A DNA stretch of 64,000 nucleotides from Shewanella gaetbuli (GTDB lineage: Bacteria; Pseudomonadota; Gammaproteobacteria; Enterobacterales; Shewanellaceae): NCBI RefSeq assembly GCF_023284065.1, contig NZ_JAKIKP010000003.1, positions 62,001 through 126,000 on the forward strand. Direction: 5' to 3'. The translations under genes and the position numbers were made by a program. The notes beneath the pieces were generated by a model, which was not told the origin of the DNA, did no database searches, and was given only the letters and a program-made list of their open reading frames with translations. Shown here in pieces: positions 39,684-50,173 of the stretch (position 1 is the first letter of the stretch; every line of letters starts with the position of its first letter).

Positions 39684-41618
39684 TTACTCCGATTGTTTGT
39701 TGTTCTCTAATTCAAGCGTGTATGGACAGACTTTATTCCGTCCTGTTCGCTTAGCTTGATATAAGGCTTTATCAGCTTGAGCGAGTAACATTGTTGGATG
39801 TTGATCACTGTCTATTATTGCCACAGATACGCCAATGCTAATTGTTAGTGGAATATCTAAGCTATCCCACTTTATGGCAAGGTTTTCTATGGCTTGACGA
39901 ATGGTTTCAGCTACTTGAATAGCGCCATGTTCATCAGTATTTGGCAAGATAATAGCAAACTCTTCGCCGCCAAAACGTGACACTAGATCGGTTGGGCGTT
40001 TTAAATTGTCAGATAATGTGCGGCCAATAATTTGTAAAGTATGATCGCCCGCTAGATGGCCGTAGCGATCATTAATTTCTTTAAACTTGTCTATATCAAG
40101 CATAAGAATCGCCATTGGCGTTTGTTGGCGGCGACTAATTCTGCCTTCTGCTATTAACCTTTTATCAAATACACCACGGTTTTTAACCCCTGTTAGACTA
40201 TCAACGGTGTTTTGCTGGGTTAGTTTTTGGTTTACTTCGCCGAGCTCTCGTAAGGTGATTTCAAGTTCTAACGTGCGCTCTTGTACCATTTGTTCTAGCC
40301 GTTCGTTCGCTTCAGCCTCTGCTTTTAGTGCTTCTTCTCGGGTTTCACGTAAACGTTCCGCTTGTTCCAATGCTTGTTGTTGAATGGCCAGTTTTGCTTT
40401 TCGTTCATCGTTGTAACGAATTGCTAATACCGCAGCCATGGTGATGACTTCAATAGTTACCCCTAGCATGATGGGCGTTTGCATGGCTAAACCAATGTCA
40501 AATAGGCCAAAATAGATAGCTCCTGAAATCACGCTGCCGAACAATAGAGAAATACGCCCAATGGCATATAAACGTGCATTTTGATGACCTTTTATTGCTT
40601 GAATAATTGCAAATATGGTTAAAGCAAGGCACACAATCGTCACTGCTAGCATTAGAATCCATATTGCTAAACCGTAACTAATAAAGGGTAAAATGATGGT
40701 TAACATGAAGCACGTTGCCGCCATAAGGCGACAATATTTTAACATGGTGAGGTCAAAGTATTTTAGTTGTAATACTTTTTCGGAAAACATGAGGTTAAAC
40801 CCTAATATCATCGGGATAATGATAGGGAAAATAACATTTTGCATTTGAGGCCATTCAGGCCAAAGGTATCTAAAGGAAACCCCGTGAACCGTCGACATTA
40901 GCACGGTCATCGATAACACATAACCGGTGTAATAGCTGAAGCTAAATGAATTAGACGCTAAGGCAATAAATAAGCTGAATATACCAATCGCCACTAGGGT
41001 GCCTATTTGTAAACCATTAAGTAGGTTTTCGGTTTCAATGACTTGGGTTAACTCATTTGACGACCATAACACGAGTGGTAGGTTAGGGTTGCCGTTGGTA
41101 TTGATATTGAATAAAAATTGATGGTTTTCCCCTGGTGTTAACTCAAAAGGAAATAAAAACGTATTACTTTGTAATGGCCTTTTATTAAACTCATAACTGT
41201 CGCCCATTTTGACAGTATTCACTAATTTTCCATCTATTTTATGGTACAAGGTTATGCTGTCTAATAAGGGATTATCTAAAGCGATGATACGGCTAAGATA
41301 ATCATCGGGAGCGGTAACATTAAAGGTGACCCACATATTACTTGCCCCCAGCAGGCGGGTGTCTTTACTGGTCAAGTTACGCCAAGAGTTGCTTGGAAGG
41401 CGTTCTAACGCGGTTAAATTATCAATATTTTGTTGAGTTTGAATCAGTAGCCAATTGTGCAAATCAATACTTGATGAAGTTTGTTTTGAGAGTTCTAGTG
41501 TCGGATGACCATAAGTGTTCGCCATACTTGTTGAGGTCAACGGGATGGCGATACACGAAAGCAGTATCAAAATGAAAAACTGTTGACTTAAGTTAACTGA
41601 ATATATTTTTAGCGGCAT
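39684..41618 (-). CDS. diguanylate cyclase with 7TM-DISM sensor
   Basis: Synthesises cyclic di-GMP. From ATG 41618 it has a signal peptide (QFFILILLSCIAIPLTS), a periplasmic 7TMR-DISMED2-type domain (about residues 35-180), seven membrane segments (about 190-385), a coiled linker rich in Glu/Ala (about 400-460) and a GGDEF domain. The active-site motif is SRFGGEEF, and RPTD five residues before it is an intact inhibitory I-site, so product feedback is expected. A longer start at 41645 would overlap tatD by 17 bases and put nine residues before the signal; an AAGGGA precedes 41618, so I prefer that. It is sandwiched between tatD and hemB on one strand. Confidence 0.9.
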   Translation of the reverse strand: MPLKIYSVNLSQQFFILILLSCIAIPLTSTSMANTYGHPTLELSKQTSSSIDLHNWLLIQTQQNIDNLTALERLPSNSWRNLTSKDTRLLGASNMWVTFNVTAPDDYLSRIIALDNPLLDSITLYHKIDGKLVNTVKMGDSYEFNKRPLQSNTFLFPFELTPGENHQFLFNINTNGNPNLPLVLWSSNELTQVIETENLLNGLQIGTLVAIGIFSLFIALASNSFSFSYYTGYVLSMTVLMSTVHGVSFRYLWPEWPQMQNVIFPIIIPMILGFNLMFSEKVLQLKYFDLTMLKYCRLMAATCFMLTIILPFISYGLAIWILMLAVTIVCLALTIFAIIQAIKGHQNARLYAIGRISLLFGSVISGAIYFGLFDIGLAMQTPIMLGVTIEVITMAAVLAIRYNDERKAKLAIQQQALEQAERLRETREEALKAEAEANERLEQMVQERTLELEITLRELGEVNQKLTQQNTVDSLTGVKNRGVFDKRLIAEGRISRRQQTPMAILMLDIDKFKEINDRYGHLAGDHTLQIIGRTLSDNLKRPTDLVSRFGGEEFAIILPNTDEHGAIQVAETIRQAIENLAIKWDSLDIPLTISIGVSVAIIDSDQHPTMLLAQADKALYQAKRTGRNKVCPYTLELENNKQSE

Positions 41619-41628
41619 AATCCCTTGC

Positions 41629-42429
41629 TTACAAAATATGGGCAATATTGAAAAAACGACAACTATTGTTATAGCAGTGTTGGGCTAATTCTGCATAATC
41701 TTGCTGGCGAAGTGTTGCAATGGATTGAACAATATATGGCAAATATTGTGGTAAGTTTTTACTGGATTTAGGCTTGGGACGCATACTTCTTGGCAGCAAG
41801 TAGGGGGCATCGGTTTCAACCATAATGCGGTCATTAGGAATATACTTCACTAGCTCGGCTAATTCTTGGCCGCGTCTTTCATCGCATACCCAACCCGTTA
41901 TGCCAATATATAAGCCAGCCGCTAAACACTCATCTAGTGCTTGTTTATCACCAGTAAAACAATGTAATACCGCTTTAGGTAGCTGATCTTTATATTGATT
42001 AACTAATTGAATGAAGTCAGTGTGAGCATCTCGACAATGCATATAAATGGGCAGGTTGAGTTCGCAAGCGAGTTGTAACTGGGCTTCAAATGCTAACCGT
42101 TGTTGGTCTCTTGGTGAAAAGTCACGGTTATAATCTAATCCACATTCCCCAATTGCAACCACACTGTTGTCTTTAACCAATTGCCTGATTGTCTCTGCGC
42201 TACTGTCTGTCCATAGGCGCGCGTAATGAGGATGAACACCTACCGTGCAATACAATTGCTGTGCATATTGCTGACACAAGGAGACTGCTTGGCGGCTTTC
42301 AGTTAATTCACTACCAATAACAATTAATGGCGAAACCTGTTCTGCCGCCGCCTGAGAAATAATTTCACTGGCATTATCTATTAAGTTGGCACTCAATAGG
42401 TTAACGGCAATGTCGATGTGTCGAGTCAT
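41629..42429 (-). CDS. tatD: TatD-family metal-dependent deoxyribonuclease
   Basis: TIM-barrel hydrolase of the TatD family, a metal-dependent 3'-5' exonuclease acting on DNA and RNA. Metal ligands are seen as HID at residues 4-6, GECGLDY near 93, MHCRDAH, VLHCFTG and VETDAPYLLP. Its 266 aa fit. It is separated from tatC by one small gene, so the association with tatABC found in E. coli is kept though loosened. It is not itself a Tat translocase component. Confidence 0.93.
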   Translation of the reverse strand: MTRHIDIAVNLLSANLIDNASEIISQAAAEQVSPLIVIGSELTESRQAVSLCQQYAQQLYCTVGVHPHYARLWTDSSAETIRQLVKDNSVVAIGECGLDYNRDFSPRDQQRLAFEAQLQLACELNLPIYMHCRDAHTDFIQLVNQYKDQLPKAVLHCFTGDKQALDECLAAGLYIGITGWVCDERRGQELAELVKYIPNDRIMVETDAPYLLPRSMRPKPKSSKNLPQYLPYIVQSIATLRQQDYAELAQHCYNNSCRFFNIAHIL

Positions 42430-42437
42430 GTTGTAGA

Positions 42438-43001
42438 TTACTTTATGCGTTTAACTCGAGTGGTTGAATTACGATCATCGCTGCCGAGTAAAAATGAACT
42501 GAACGCCCCTTTTTCAATGAAAATAGTTTGTCCTTTGCTCAGCTTGAAGCGCTTAGTTTCATTTTGCTTCCATACTTGGCCATTGGTCAAGGTAATGACT
42601 AATGCGCCGTAGGGATCTTTGTTGACCTTTGCTACTTCAAAATACAGCTTGTCGATTTCATCTACCGCTGTTTTTTGTGTTAACCCAAAAGCCGCTGCAG
42701 TATTCGCAACTGGAGCAACTTGCTCAGTTACCACATTGGCTGGGGCCGTCGCGCTTGCTGGGGCTGGGGGCACTTTAGTGGCTGCAGGTGTTTTAGCCAC
42801 AACTGCAGGAAGCGTTACTGGGACGGCAGTGTTATTTTTGTTGGCATGAGCCACTTTGGCTGCTAGGTCATCAAAGCACATAAGGCGGTCGAGTTTATCT
42901 GTTTTAACCGCACAGAGTGAAAGTTGCTGTTCAAGACCTGAGTTGGCGTGTGCAGTGCCTGTTACTGCAATAATTGCGGCGGCAATCCAAGTTAAGCGCA
43001 T
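42438..43001 (-). CDS. periplasmic protein of unknown function
   Basis: A 187-aa exported protein. Start chosen at ATG 43001 because AAGGA lies before it and the signal peptide (MRLTWIAAAIIAVTGTAHA) begins there; the frame extends 12 codons upstream. Mature part: a short N-terminal domain with two cysteines (LCAVKTDKLDRLMCFDDLA), an Ala/Pro/Val-rich linker (about residues 50-105) and a C-terminal beta domain (VNKDPYGALVITLTNGQVWKQNETKRFKLSKGQTIFIEKG). I recall similar proteins in Shewanella and Vibrio beside tatC/tatD without known function. The DRLMCFDDLA pattern resembles small type VI-associated or DUF-type cysteine pairs, but I claim none. Confidence 0.75.
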   Translation of the reverse strand: MRLTWIAAAIIAVTGTAHANSGLEQQLSLCAVKTDKLDRLMCFDDLAAKVAHANKNNTAVPVTLPAVVAKTPAATKVPPAPASATAPANVVTEQVAPVANTAAAFGLTQKTAVDEIDKLYFEVAKVNKDPYGALVITLTNGQVWKQNETKRFKLSKGQTIFIEKGAFSSFLLGSDDRNSTTRVKRIK

Positions 43002-43130
43002 GATTTTTCCTTGTTTTATAAACTGAAATCTGGACAACCTCTATAGGCTTAGGCCACAGGGTTATCCAGTTATCATTAAGTCCCTATAGATGGTTCCGGT
43101 TAACTAATCATTAGTGTTTTTATGGGGTGA

Positions 43131-43889
43131 TTAGCTTCCCGATTCAGGGTGTTCGTTTTCTGATTCTTGTTCGTCTTCTTTTGGCGTATACATTTTAGCA
43201 GCTAATAACCCACCCTCAAACAACAGCAGCATAGGAATCGCTAACATGGTTTGTGAAATAATATCAGGAGGAGTAAGCAGCATGCCAATAACAAATGCAC
43301 CGACCACGATGTAAGGGCGCTTTTGGCGTAGCTCAGCAGGGGTAGTGACACCTGCCCAGCAAAGTAATACAACCGCAACGGGGATTTCAAAGGCTAAGCC
43401 GAAGGCGAAGAACAGCTTTAAAATAAAGCTCAGATAACTACTGATATCGGTTGCCACTTGCACTCCATCAGGGGCGACGCTGGTAAAGAAACCAAACACC
43501 ACAGGGAATACAACGTAGTAAGCGAAGGCAATACCTAAATAAAACAATAAAGTACTGCTGGCTAATAAGGGCACTATTAAGCGTTTTTCATGTTTATACA
43601 AACCAGGTGCCACAAAGGACCAAATTTGAAATAACACGTAGGGAATGGCCACAAAAAATGACAACACTAAGGTTAATTTAAATGGCGCAAAAAATGGTGC
43701 AGCAACGTCAGTTGCAATCATGCTACCTGTTTCAGGTAATGACTGCATTAGAGGCAATGCGACATAGTGGTAGATATCATTTGCCCAGTAAACTGTGGCA
43801 ATAAATACTAATAAAACACTGCCAATTGCTTTAAGTAATTTGTTACGTAATTCAAGCAAATGACTAATTAGCGGTTGCTGCTGCGACAT
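43131..43889 (-). CDS. tatC: Sec-independent translocase subunit TatC
   Basis: Polytopic core receptor of the twin-arginine translocase, binding the RR signal. The six-helix protein opens with the conserved [20 protein letters not shown] and contains [16 protein letters not shown] and the late ADIYTP-like [20 protein letters not shown]. Its 252 aa match. Third of tatABC, three bases after tatB. Confidence 0.97.
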   Translation of the reverse strand: MSQQQPLISHLLELRNKLLKAIGSVLLVFIATVYWANDIYHYVALPLMQSLPETGSMIATDVAAPFFAPFKLTLVLSFFVAIPYVLFQIWSFVAPGLYKHEKRLIVPLLASSTLLFYLGIAFAYYVVFPVVFGFFTSVAPDGVQVATDISSYLSFILKLFFAFGLAFEIPVAVVLLCWAGVTTPAELRQKRPYIVVGAFVIGMLLTPPDIISQTMLAIPMLLLFEGGLLAAKMYTPKEDEQESENEHPESGS

Positions 43890-43892
43890 GAA

Positions 43893-44300
43893 TTATCCGT
43901 TTGATTTTGGACTAGAGTTGCTAGTGTCTGTTGATGATGCTTGTGGGTTATCAGATGCTTTTTCTGCCGCAGGGGCAGGTGACTGAGTCGGGTTAACGTC
44001 TTCTACCTGATAAGGGCGGTTGACCGACTGAGCAGCAGTTTTTAACTCATCAATAGACTGTTGTAGTTCAGGTGACAAATTAGACAAACCTTTGCTTTCT
44101 GCTTTTTTCAAGTCGGCGTGTAGCTGCTCGATTTTTAGCTCTTGCTCAAGTTCATCTTTTACTGAGTTTGCCATGCGTTTAATCGCACGGATCCACCCGG
44201 AAATTGAGCGAACTGCTACAGGTAAACGTTCTGGCCCTAATACCACTAGCCCCAGAATACCTATGAGCAGAAGCTCCATGAATCCGATACCGTCAAACAT
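43893..44300 (-). CDS. tatB: Sec-independent translocase subunit TatB
   Basis: Single-span partner of TatC. It starts [27 protein letters not shown], the TatB form with Glu in the membrane helix and the GPERLP turn, followed by an amphipathic helix and a disordered Pro/Ser/Ala-rich tail of ~60 residues. Its 135 aa are within range. Between tatA and tatC. Confidence 0.95.
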   Translation of the reverse strand: MFDGIGFMELLLIGILGLVVLGPERLPVAVRSISGWIRAIKRMANSVKDELEQELKIEQLHADLKKAESKGLSNLSPELQQSIDELKTAAQSVNRPYQVEDVNPTQSPAPAAEKASDNPQASSTDTSNSSPKSNG

Positions 44301-44306
44301 AATAAA

Positions 44307-44537
44307 TTACGCCTGTTCTTTGTCCTTAGACTCTGGCTTTTTTTCTTCAGCCTGTTTGGTTGCGCTTGCAGTGGTATCTTCTAATGATTTTTTCTCATCT
44401 TCAGATGCCATGGCATTTTTAAAGCCTTTTACAGCACCACCTAAATCACCACCTAATGAACGAAGTTTTTTCGTTCCGAATAATAAAACTACGATAAGTG
44501 CGATAATTAAAAGCTGCCAAATACTGATGCCGCCCAT
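44307..44537 (-). CDS. tatA: Sec-independent translocase subunit TatA
   Basis: Pore-forming single-span subunit. From ATG 44537 it reads [26 protein letters not shown], the TatA hallmark with FGTKKL, then an amphipathic helix and a charged tail; 76 aa is the family size. AAGAGGAAA lies just before this ATG. A longer open frame upstream would add 19 residues that do not fit the family. First gene of tatABC. Confidence 0.95.
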   Translation of the reverse strand: MGGISIWQLLIIALIVVLLFGTKKLRSLGGDLGGAVKGFKNAMASEDEKKSLEDTTASATKQAEEKKPESKDKEQA

Positions 44538-44643
44538 GAGATTTCCTCTTTTCAATAGATAATGGTGTTTTGGTTCATAAATCGACACAACCATTGAGTC
44601 GGTTATTGAAATGTATTATGAACCTCTAATAAATTAGTGCTAG

Positions 44644-46293
44644 CTAAAATTTACGATTTTTTGGCCTAGATCTCCATCCAGCTATCCACAGTATTACCCC
44701 TGAGGCGATACTGATATAAGCGGGCCATAGTGTATCGTTTTGATTAATTAATATTGTGCCACAGATCAACAATACGGCGGAAGTGATAAGTAAATAGTTA
44801 CTTTTGTGTGATTTTTGTTGATAGCGCAAGTATTTATCTAGCATTTGCTGTTGCGTACCCAGCAGTTTTCGACCCACTTTTAAGTTGTCGTAAATTAACT
44901 CTGGTAACTCGGGCAGCATATCTGCCCAATAAGGAGCGTTAGTTTTAGCCTTTTTCAACATGGCTTTAGGGCCAACTTGCTCTGACATCCAATTTTCTAA
45001 AAATGGTTTTGCGGTTTGCCATAAGTCTAATTGTGGATAAAGTTGACGTCCCAGCCCTTCAATGTAGAGCAAGGTTTTTTCAAGTAACACCAACTGAGGC
45101 TGCACCACAATATCAAATCGACGTGCGGTTCTGAAAAGCTCTAGTAAAACATGGCCAAACGAGATTTCATCGAGAGGTTTATTAAACATAGGCTCGCAGA
45201 CTACTTTCACGGCTTGTTCAAATGCCAATACGTCGGTGTTTTCAGATACCCAGCCAGACTCAATATAGAGTTGCGCAATACGGTGATAGTCGCGATTGAA
45301 AAACGCTAAAAAGTTTTCCGCAAGATAGCGTTTATCGACCTCGGTGAGGGTGCCCATAATGCCGCAATCTAGGCCAATATAGTGAGGGTTGTCAGGGTTT
45401 TCAGTGCTGATGAAAATATTACCGGGGTGCATGTCAGCATGAAAAAAGTTGTCTCTAAATACCTGGGTGAAAAACAGCTCTACGCCTCTTTCAGCCAGTA
45501 ATTTAAAGTTAGTGCCTTGGGCGCGAAGTTGCTCGGTATCGGAGACCGGAATGCCGTAAATGCGCTCCATAACCATTAAGCGCTGGTAGCTGTGTTCTTC
45601 ATAAATATACGGCACATACAAAGCATCAGAATCTAAGAAATTGTTACGCAGCTTAATGGCATTTAATGCCTCAAGTTTTAGGTTTAATTCGCCTAAAATG
45701 GTGGTGCGGTAATCATCAATCACCTCAGCTGGGCGAAGCCTGTTGCCTTCACCAAGCAGTTTTTCTAGCAAATTAGCCGCTTGCACCATTAACGCTAAGT
45801 CGGCATTGATCATCCCCTCTACGTTGGGTCTTAATACCTTAAGAACAACTTCTTTACCGTTAGATTTTAAGGTAGCCGTATGGACTTGAGAAATAGACGC
45901 ACTGGCTAGCGGCGTATCATCAAAGTGATCAAAATAGGTTTCAATACTTGCGCCAAGCTCAGCTTCAATCGCGCTGCGGGCTAGGGCTGAGTCAAATGGA
46001 GGGACTCTATCTTGTAGCATAGCTAACTGATATGCCCATTCATCGTCAAGTAAGTCGCGGCGAGTTGACAGCATTTGACCAAGCTTAATATACACTGGCC
46101 CCAGCTCTTGCATGGCAAGCTTTAAACGCTCAGCTGGCCCTTTGTCTTTATGGCGATTACGCAGCCAAAAGAAGCTGGCTCGGATCAGTTTGAAGTACCA
46201 TGGCGATTTGTTTTTTAAGATAAGGTCATCAAGGCCGAAATGCAGAACGGTTTTAATGACATGGTAACCACGCTTGATACTCGCTATTGTCAT
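44644..46293 (-). CDS. ubiB: ubiquinone biosynthesis kinase-like protein UbiB
   Basis: Atypical ADCK-family kinase or ATPase required for ubiquinone production, membrane-attached. The ADCK signature KLGQ in [17 protein letters not shown], the Ala-rich loop [11 protein letters not shown], the catalytic region with [10 protein letters not shown] and the following GLDCGIMG are intact. Two membrane segments close the C-terminus (about residues 500-540). Its 549 aa match E. coli UbiB (546). The start overlaps the ubiJ stop by four bases. Confidence 0.97.
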   Translation of the reverse strand: MTIASIKRGYHVIKTVLHFGLDDLILKNKSPWYFKLIRASFFWLRNRHKDKGPAERLKLAMQELGPVYIKLGQMLSTRRDLLDDEWAYQLAMLQDRVPPFDSALARSAIEAELGASIETYFDHFDDTPLASASISQVHTATLKSNGKEVVLKVLRPNVEGMINADLALMVQAANLLEKLLGEGNRLRPAEVIDDYRTTILGELNLKLEALNAIKLRNNFLDSDALYVPYIYEEHSYQRLMVMERIYGIPVSDTEQLRAQGTNFKLLAERGVELFFTQVFRDNFFHADMHPGNIFISTENPDNPHYIGLDCGIMGTLTEVDKRYLAENFLAFFNRDYHRIAQLYIESGWVSENTDVLAFEQAVKVVCEPMFNKPLDEISFGHVLLELFRTARRFDIVVQPQLVLLEKTLLYIEGLGRQLYPQLDLWQTAKPFLENWMSEQVGPKAMLKKAKTNAPYWADMLPELPELIYDNLKVGRKLLGTQQQMLDKYLRYQQKSHKSNYLLITSAVLLICGTILINQNDTLWPAYISIASGVILWIAGWRSRPKNRKF

Positions 46294-46910
46294 GACGTCA
46301 AAGTGTCTCTTAATTGGGCTATACGCTGTTCGATCTGGTCGGTTTGCGTAACAAGTTGCTCTAGATTATCACGAAAATGAATATATTCGATCTTATGGGG
46401 CGCTAATCGATACTCTTCAGTGGTTAATTGGCTAAGGTGCGACAAGGTTTTATTAAACACTGTGCTAAGCTCTTGGCCCAATAGCTGAGATGTTGAGACC
46501 ACTTTATGGGTTAAACCATCACCAATATAACGAGACAGAGGTTCTTCAAGGTCAAACTCTATATGTTGCATAAAGTGGCTAAAGGTCTGCAATAATTGCA
46601 AATCACCTTCAATACTAAGTTTATCTTGTTTGATCAGCTCTGTAAGGTTCGCCCCTTCCTTTAATTGATAAAGGGTTGAGGCATCCGCTTTAACGGTAAC
46701 ATGGGTGTCACCTTCAAAGCGGCTCATCACCTGAATTTGTTTGGCAAATATTAAGTATATTGGCCAAGACAATTGGCTTAATTCAATGCAAAACACTTTG
46801 CCGTGTAAGTTTTTTAAACGTGCGTACTCTTGCTGGGCAGAGGCGGGCAGTTTAGTTAATCCTGTTTCAATGGCTGCACAGGTTAACAAAGCAAAATGGT
46901 TGACTGTCAT
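46290..46910 (-). CDS. ubiJ: ubiquinone biosynthesis accessory factor UbiJ
   Basis: SCP2-domain protein that scaffolds the soluble Ubi complex with UbiK and binds the isoprenoid tail. Its 206 aa contain the sterol-carrier-like N-terminal region (about residues 15-115) and a charged helical C-terminus. The call leans on position: ubiE, ubiJ and ubiB overlap in the order usual for proteobacteria. It shares single-base or four-base overlaps on both sides. Confidence 0.92.
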   Translation of the reverse strand: MTVNHFALLTCAAIETGLTKLPASAQQEYARLKNLHGKVFCIELSQLSWPIYLIFAKQIQVMSRFEGDTHVTVKADASTLYQLKEGANLTELIKQDKLSIEGDLQLLQTFSHFMQHIEFDLEEPLSRYIGDGLTHKVVSTSQLLGQELSTVFNKTLSHLSQLTTEEYRLAPHKIEYIHFRDNLEQLVTQTDQIEQRIAQLRDTLTS

Positions 46911-47665
46911 TAGAATTTGAAGCCTCGGTGCAGTGCCACAACGCCATCGGTCATGTTGGTGTAATCCACTTGCTCAAAGCCAGCGTCAACCATCATTTGC
47001 TTCAAGGTGTCTTGGTCAGGGTGCATACGAATTGACTCGGCTAAGTATTCATAGCTGTCAGCATCTTGGGTAATTAATGCGCCCATTTTAGGTAATACTT
47101 TGAAGCTGTACATGTCGTACACTTTACGCATGACTTCATGCTGTGGCTTTGAAAACTCTAACACTAATAACTTGCCACCTGGTTTTAGCACGCGCTGCAT
47201 TGAACGTAGTGCAGCATCTTTGTCGGTTACGTTACGTAAACCAAATGCAATGGTAATAATGTCGAAGTGGTTATCAGGGAAAGGTAAGGCTTCAGCATTG
47301 GCTTGTACATAGTTAACGTTGCTAACAATGCCTTTATCACGCAGTTTTGTTCTGCCAACTTTTAGCATTGAGTCGTTAATGTCTGCTAAAACCACTTGGC
47401 CAGTATCGCCCACTAAGCGAGAGAATTTAGCGGTTAAGTCACCGGTACCACCTGCTAGATCAAGTACTTTCATCCCCGGGCGTGCTGCGGCCACTTCAAT
47501 AGTATGGCGCTTCCAAAGACGGTGAATACCAAAAGACATCACATCGTTCATGATGTCGTATTTTGCTGCAACAGAATGAAATACATCCGCCACTAGATCC
47601 GCTTTTTTCTCAGCTTCAACGGTTTTGTAACCAAAGTGGGTGTTTTTTTGATCGCCCTCAGACAT
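46910..47665 (-). CDS. ubiE: ubiquinone/menaquinone methyltransferase UbiE
   Basis: SAM-dependent C-methyltransferase of ubiquinone and menaquinone synthesis. Motif I is [15 protein letters not shown], and the family signatures [18 protein letters not shown] and [17 protein letters not shown] are present; 251 aa equals E. coli UbiE. First of ubiE-ubiJ-ubiB, with tat genes following. Shewanella makes both quinones, so both activities are likely needed. Confidence 0.98.
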   Translation of the reverse strand: MSEGDQKNTHFGYKTVEAEKKADLVADVFHSVAAKYDIMNDVMSFGIHRLWKRHTIEVAAARPGMKVLDLAGGTGDLTAKFSRLVGDTGQVVLADINDSMLKVGRTKLRDKGIVSNVNYVQANAEALPFPDNHFDIITIAFGLRNVTDKDAALRSMQRVLKPGGKLLVLEFSKPQHEVMRKVYDMYSFKVLPKMGALITQDADSYEYLAESIRMHPDQDTLKQMMVDAGFEQVDYTNMTDGVVALHRGFKF

Positions 47666-48119
47666 GGGTATATTCCTATAATGTGCGTAAAATAACGGTC
47701 AGTTTATGCTATTACTGCTAATTGCAACATCTCTGATATAGCAGAGTGTGATAACAATCAAATGCTTAAATTAAATAACCTGAGCTGCGCATAATAACTT
47801 GCTTTCTAGAGCCTATTTTTACTGATAACTGCGTTAAATTTGTTTGCAATAGGCTAGCTATTGACGCACAAATTTGCCTTGTTCTAAGCAAAAATACCTC
47901 TCTAGAAATGTATTTTAAAGTAAAAACTAAATGAATCAGTATATTAGCTAATCTCTTATTCGCAACTCAGGTTAAATACGAAAGTAATGGCATTTTGATC
48001 ATCTCTAATCACTGACTTGATACTTAGCCATTTTGTGGCTAATTTTGCCCCGCATTAGAGCATAAATCTTCAGTAAAAAGCTACCGTGTTGAGCCTGATT
48101 CGTCTGCTCAGGTGATAAC
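47666..48119. other. intergenic region between ubiE and the arginase-family gene
   Basis: About 450 bases without a gene. It carries the 102-bp palindrome at 47805-47906; the rest is AT-rich. The promoter of ubiE must lie at its left end on the minus strand, but I did not identify boxes. Confidence 0.6.
47805..47906. repeat. 102-bp imperfect palindrome, REP- or MITE-like
   Basis: Begins and ends with TCTAGAG-like arms and folds around a centre GGCTAGCTA near 47855. Left-arm segments TATTTTT, AAATTTG and CAATAG recur inverted on the right. I recall intergenic sequences of this kind (ACTGCGTTAAATTTG...AAATTTGCC) being dispersed in Shewanella genomes. No coding content. Confidence 0.78.
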
Positions 48120-49169
48120 TCAGGATAAACTGGGGAGTCTGCCCTGCAGGTAGCTATAAATAAGTTCACTTACTGCTTGCCCTACATCTCTTTGGCCTGC
48201 CTCTACTCCTGCTTCATGACACTGAGGAGCTGCTTCAGCAATGTGCAGGTAGGCACATTGGCATTGTTTGGCAACCGTATAAATATAGTGGCACGCATCT
48301 AACAAGGGGATACCGGCGAAGGTGGAGGCGCTACTGGGCATTTTACTAATGGCGTCAACATCTAGCTCTAATGCGACGGGTAACCCCGTGTTATTTAACA
48401 TCGGGCAAATTTGTTCAAGGGCTTGGGTTAAGCTGAGTTCTCTACGTATCCAGATTTGTTGCAAACTATGCCAGCTAGCACCAAATAAGCTAAGTTGCTC
48501 TAAGGTGGCTTCACTGTTTTTAAGCTCATGTAACCCAAGAATATGGTAATGACTTAACGCGCCATTGGCTGCAGCATAGCTAAATCCGTTGCCGCTATGG
48601 CGTCCTTCTCGGGGCCTGAAATCACTGTGAGGGTCAAGATTTATGCCTGCAAGTGGCTGATTAAATACTTGTTTTGCTGCGGTCAGCAAACCATAGGCGT
48701 TATTGTGTCCTCCACCAATAACAATGGGCTCTAATCCTGCTGCAAATATGTGGCTAATAACCTCAATAACCTGCTCGTCTAACTGTGCAGTGGCTTGGCG
48801 TAATGCGGTAAGAGAACTCGCTTCATTAACCGTTTTAAGGCATTGTTCTAATGTGATTTGACCAAGAATAATAATTTGCTCACCGGATAAGAATCGGTTC
48901 GACTGTAAGTTAATAAATTGACTGATGGCACTATTAAAAGCATCGTTAGCACCTCCTCTGCCTAAGTTTGCCCGCGGACCAATGTCTTCACTAATACCTA
49001 CAATGGCAAACTTAGCCCCGCGCAGCGCAGCCTGTTTTAGCGCCGAGCATAATGATTCACTATCGGTAGTGTTAGCGGGTAAAAGGGAGACTTTTTCACC
49101 AATTTTGGTTTCACCTTGGCGGCAATGTAATAGGTTTTTTAACTCAGCCTGTTGTAATTGAGTAAACAT
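48120..49169 (-). CDS. hutG: formimidoylglutamase-like arginase-family hydrolase
   Basis: Manganese ureohydrolase of the arginase fold, 349 aa. All metal ligands are visible: IGGGHNNAYG (His), NLDPHSDFR (Asp, His, Asp) and ELDVDAISKMP (two Asp). The GGGH form and the DPHSD form point to the formimidoylglutamase side of the family, which converts N-formimino-glutamate to glutamate and formamide in histidine breakdown. No other hut gene is adjacent, so the specific substrate is less certain than the family; arginase or agmatinase activity is not excluded. Single gene on the minus strand. Confidence 0.78.
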   Translation of the reverse strand: MFTQLQQAELKNLLHCRQGETKIGEKVSLLPANTTDSESLCSALKQAALRGAKFAIVGISEDIGPRANLGRGGANDAFNSAISQFINLQSNRFLSGEQIIILGQITLEQCLKTVNEASSLTALRQATAQLDEQVIEVISHIFAAGLEPIVIGGGHNNAYGLLTAAKQVFNQPLAGINLDPHSDFRPREGRHSGNGFSYAAANGALSHYHILGLHELKNSEATLEQLSLFGASWHSLQQIWIRRELSLTQALEQICPMLNNTGLPVALELDVDAISKMPSSASTFAGIPLLDACHYIYTVAKQCQCAYLHIAEAAPQCHEAGVEAGQRDVGQAVSELIYSYLQGRLPSLS

Positions 49170-49201
49170 TTTAAATCTCGTTAACTGACATTAAAGACAA
49201 A

Positions 49202-49224
49202 AAAAGCCAGCATGGCTGGCTTTT
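49202..49224 (-). terminator. terminator after rraA
   Basis: Perfect ten-base arms AAAAGCCAGC and GCTGGCTTTT with a three-base loop; on the minus strand followed by a T run (complement of the A run at 49199-49205). It lies about 100 bases past the rraA stop and just before the arginase-family gene. Confidence 0.8.
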
Positions 49225-49325
49225 AATTTATTCTACAATCAAAAATCTAACGCTGTTAGCAAGTATTTTAACAAGCTAGAGTGAGCAGCTTTTTATGACG
49301 ATTAGTAACATTAGTGATTGAGCAT

Positions 49326-49811
49326 TTAGTCAATATCTAATGGTTCAGGTGATAAAATCACCCCAGTGTTATCCGCATAAATATGGTCGCCTGGTAAGAA
49401 GGTAACCCCACCAAAATTTACTGGAATTTCTAATTCGCCCACACTGTTGCCGTCTGCACCCACGGGAATTGAAGCAATAGCTTGAATACCAATATCCAGT
49501 TCTTCTAGTGCATCAACGTCACGCACTGTGCCATAAACAATAATACCTTCCCAGTTATTGGCTACCGCAAGCTCCGCTATGCTGGCATCGACTAATGCGC
49601 GACGTAATGAACCACCGCCGTCAACTAGCAATACCTTTCCTTCTCCGTCGTCTTGCAGTACTTCTGTAATCAAACCGTTGTCTTCAAAACATTTTACGGT
49701 GCTGATTGAGCCTCCAAATGAGCTGCAGCCACCATAATTACTGAACATAGGTTCGACAACGTCGACCACATCGATATACATGTCGCATAGTTCTGAGGTG
49801 TTGTATTCCAT
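49326..49811 (-). CDS. rraA: ribonuclease E activity regulator RraA
   Basis: Trimeric ring protein that binds the RNase E scaffold and dampens RNA decay. Its 161 aa match E. coli RraA. Signature pieces are [49 protein letters not shown] and [15 protein letters not shown]. The substitutions expected of aldolase-type homologues are not needed for this annotation. Single gene with its own terminator. Confidence 0.96.
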   Translation of the reverse strand: MEYNTSELCDMYIDVVDVVEPMFSNYGGCSSFGGSISTVKCFEDNGLITEVLQDDGEGKVLLVDGGGSLRRALVDASIAELAVANNWEGIIVYGTVRDVDALEELDIGIQAIASIPVGADGNSVGELEIPVNFGGVTFLPGDHIYADNTGVILSPEPLDID

Positions 49812-50173
49812 AGAAAACTCCTAGTGGCTGCCAAAGCGAGCTGATTGAACAGGTTAAATTGCTAATAAAGCAAAGTTAAATGAATTATATGGGGTTTTTA
49901 AGAAATTAAAAGCGTTATTCGTCACGTCATTGTTGCAAATCAAGTATAAATGATAATACAATGTATAAAACACAGTATTTATTTTTGAGAACAATGGCCG
50001 TTTAATAGCATTTAGTGGTCGATGATTCCACAAACGTTCGTCCGTTTACTGTGTCATCTATATTTAACTAAGCAGTTGTAATGTCGCTAGCTGAATAGTT
50101 GTTTTATTTGCTTTAGAGGCACGGATCCCTCATAACGCTGACGGATGGCAGAGAGCCTGAAGAAGAGGTTCTT
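49812..50173. other. leader/promoter region of the YgjV-like gene
   Basis: About 360 bases. Left part is the upstream region of rraA (minus strand), AT-rich. The last ~60 bases before the plus-strand gene are GC-richer than their surroundings and contain small complementary pieces (GGC-AGAGA-GCC near 50147-50157, CCCTC against GAGG). This could be a structured leader, but it matches no riboswitch I know. Confidence 0.35.
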
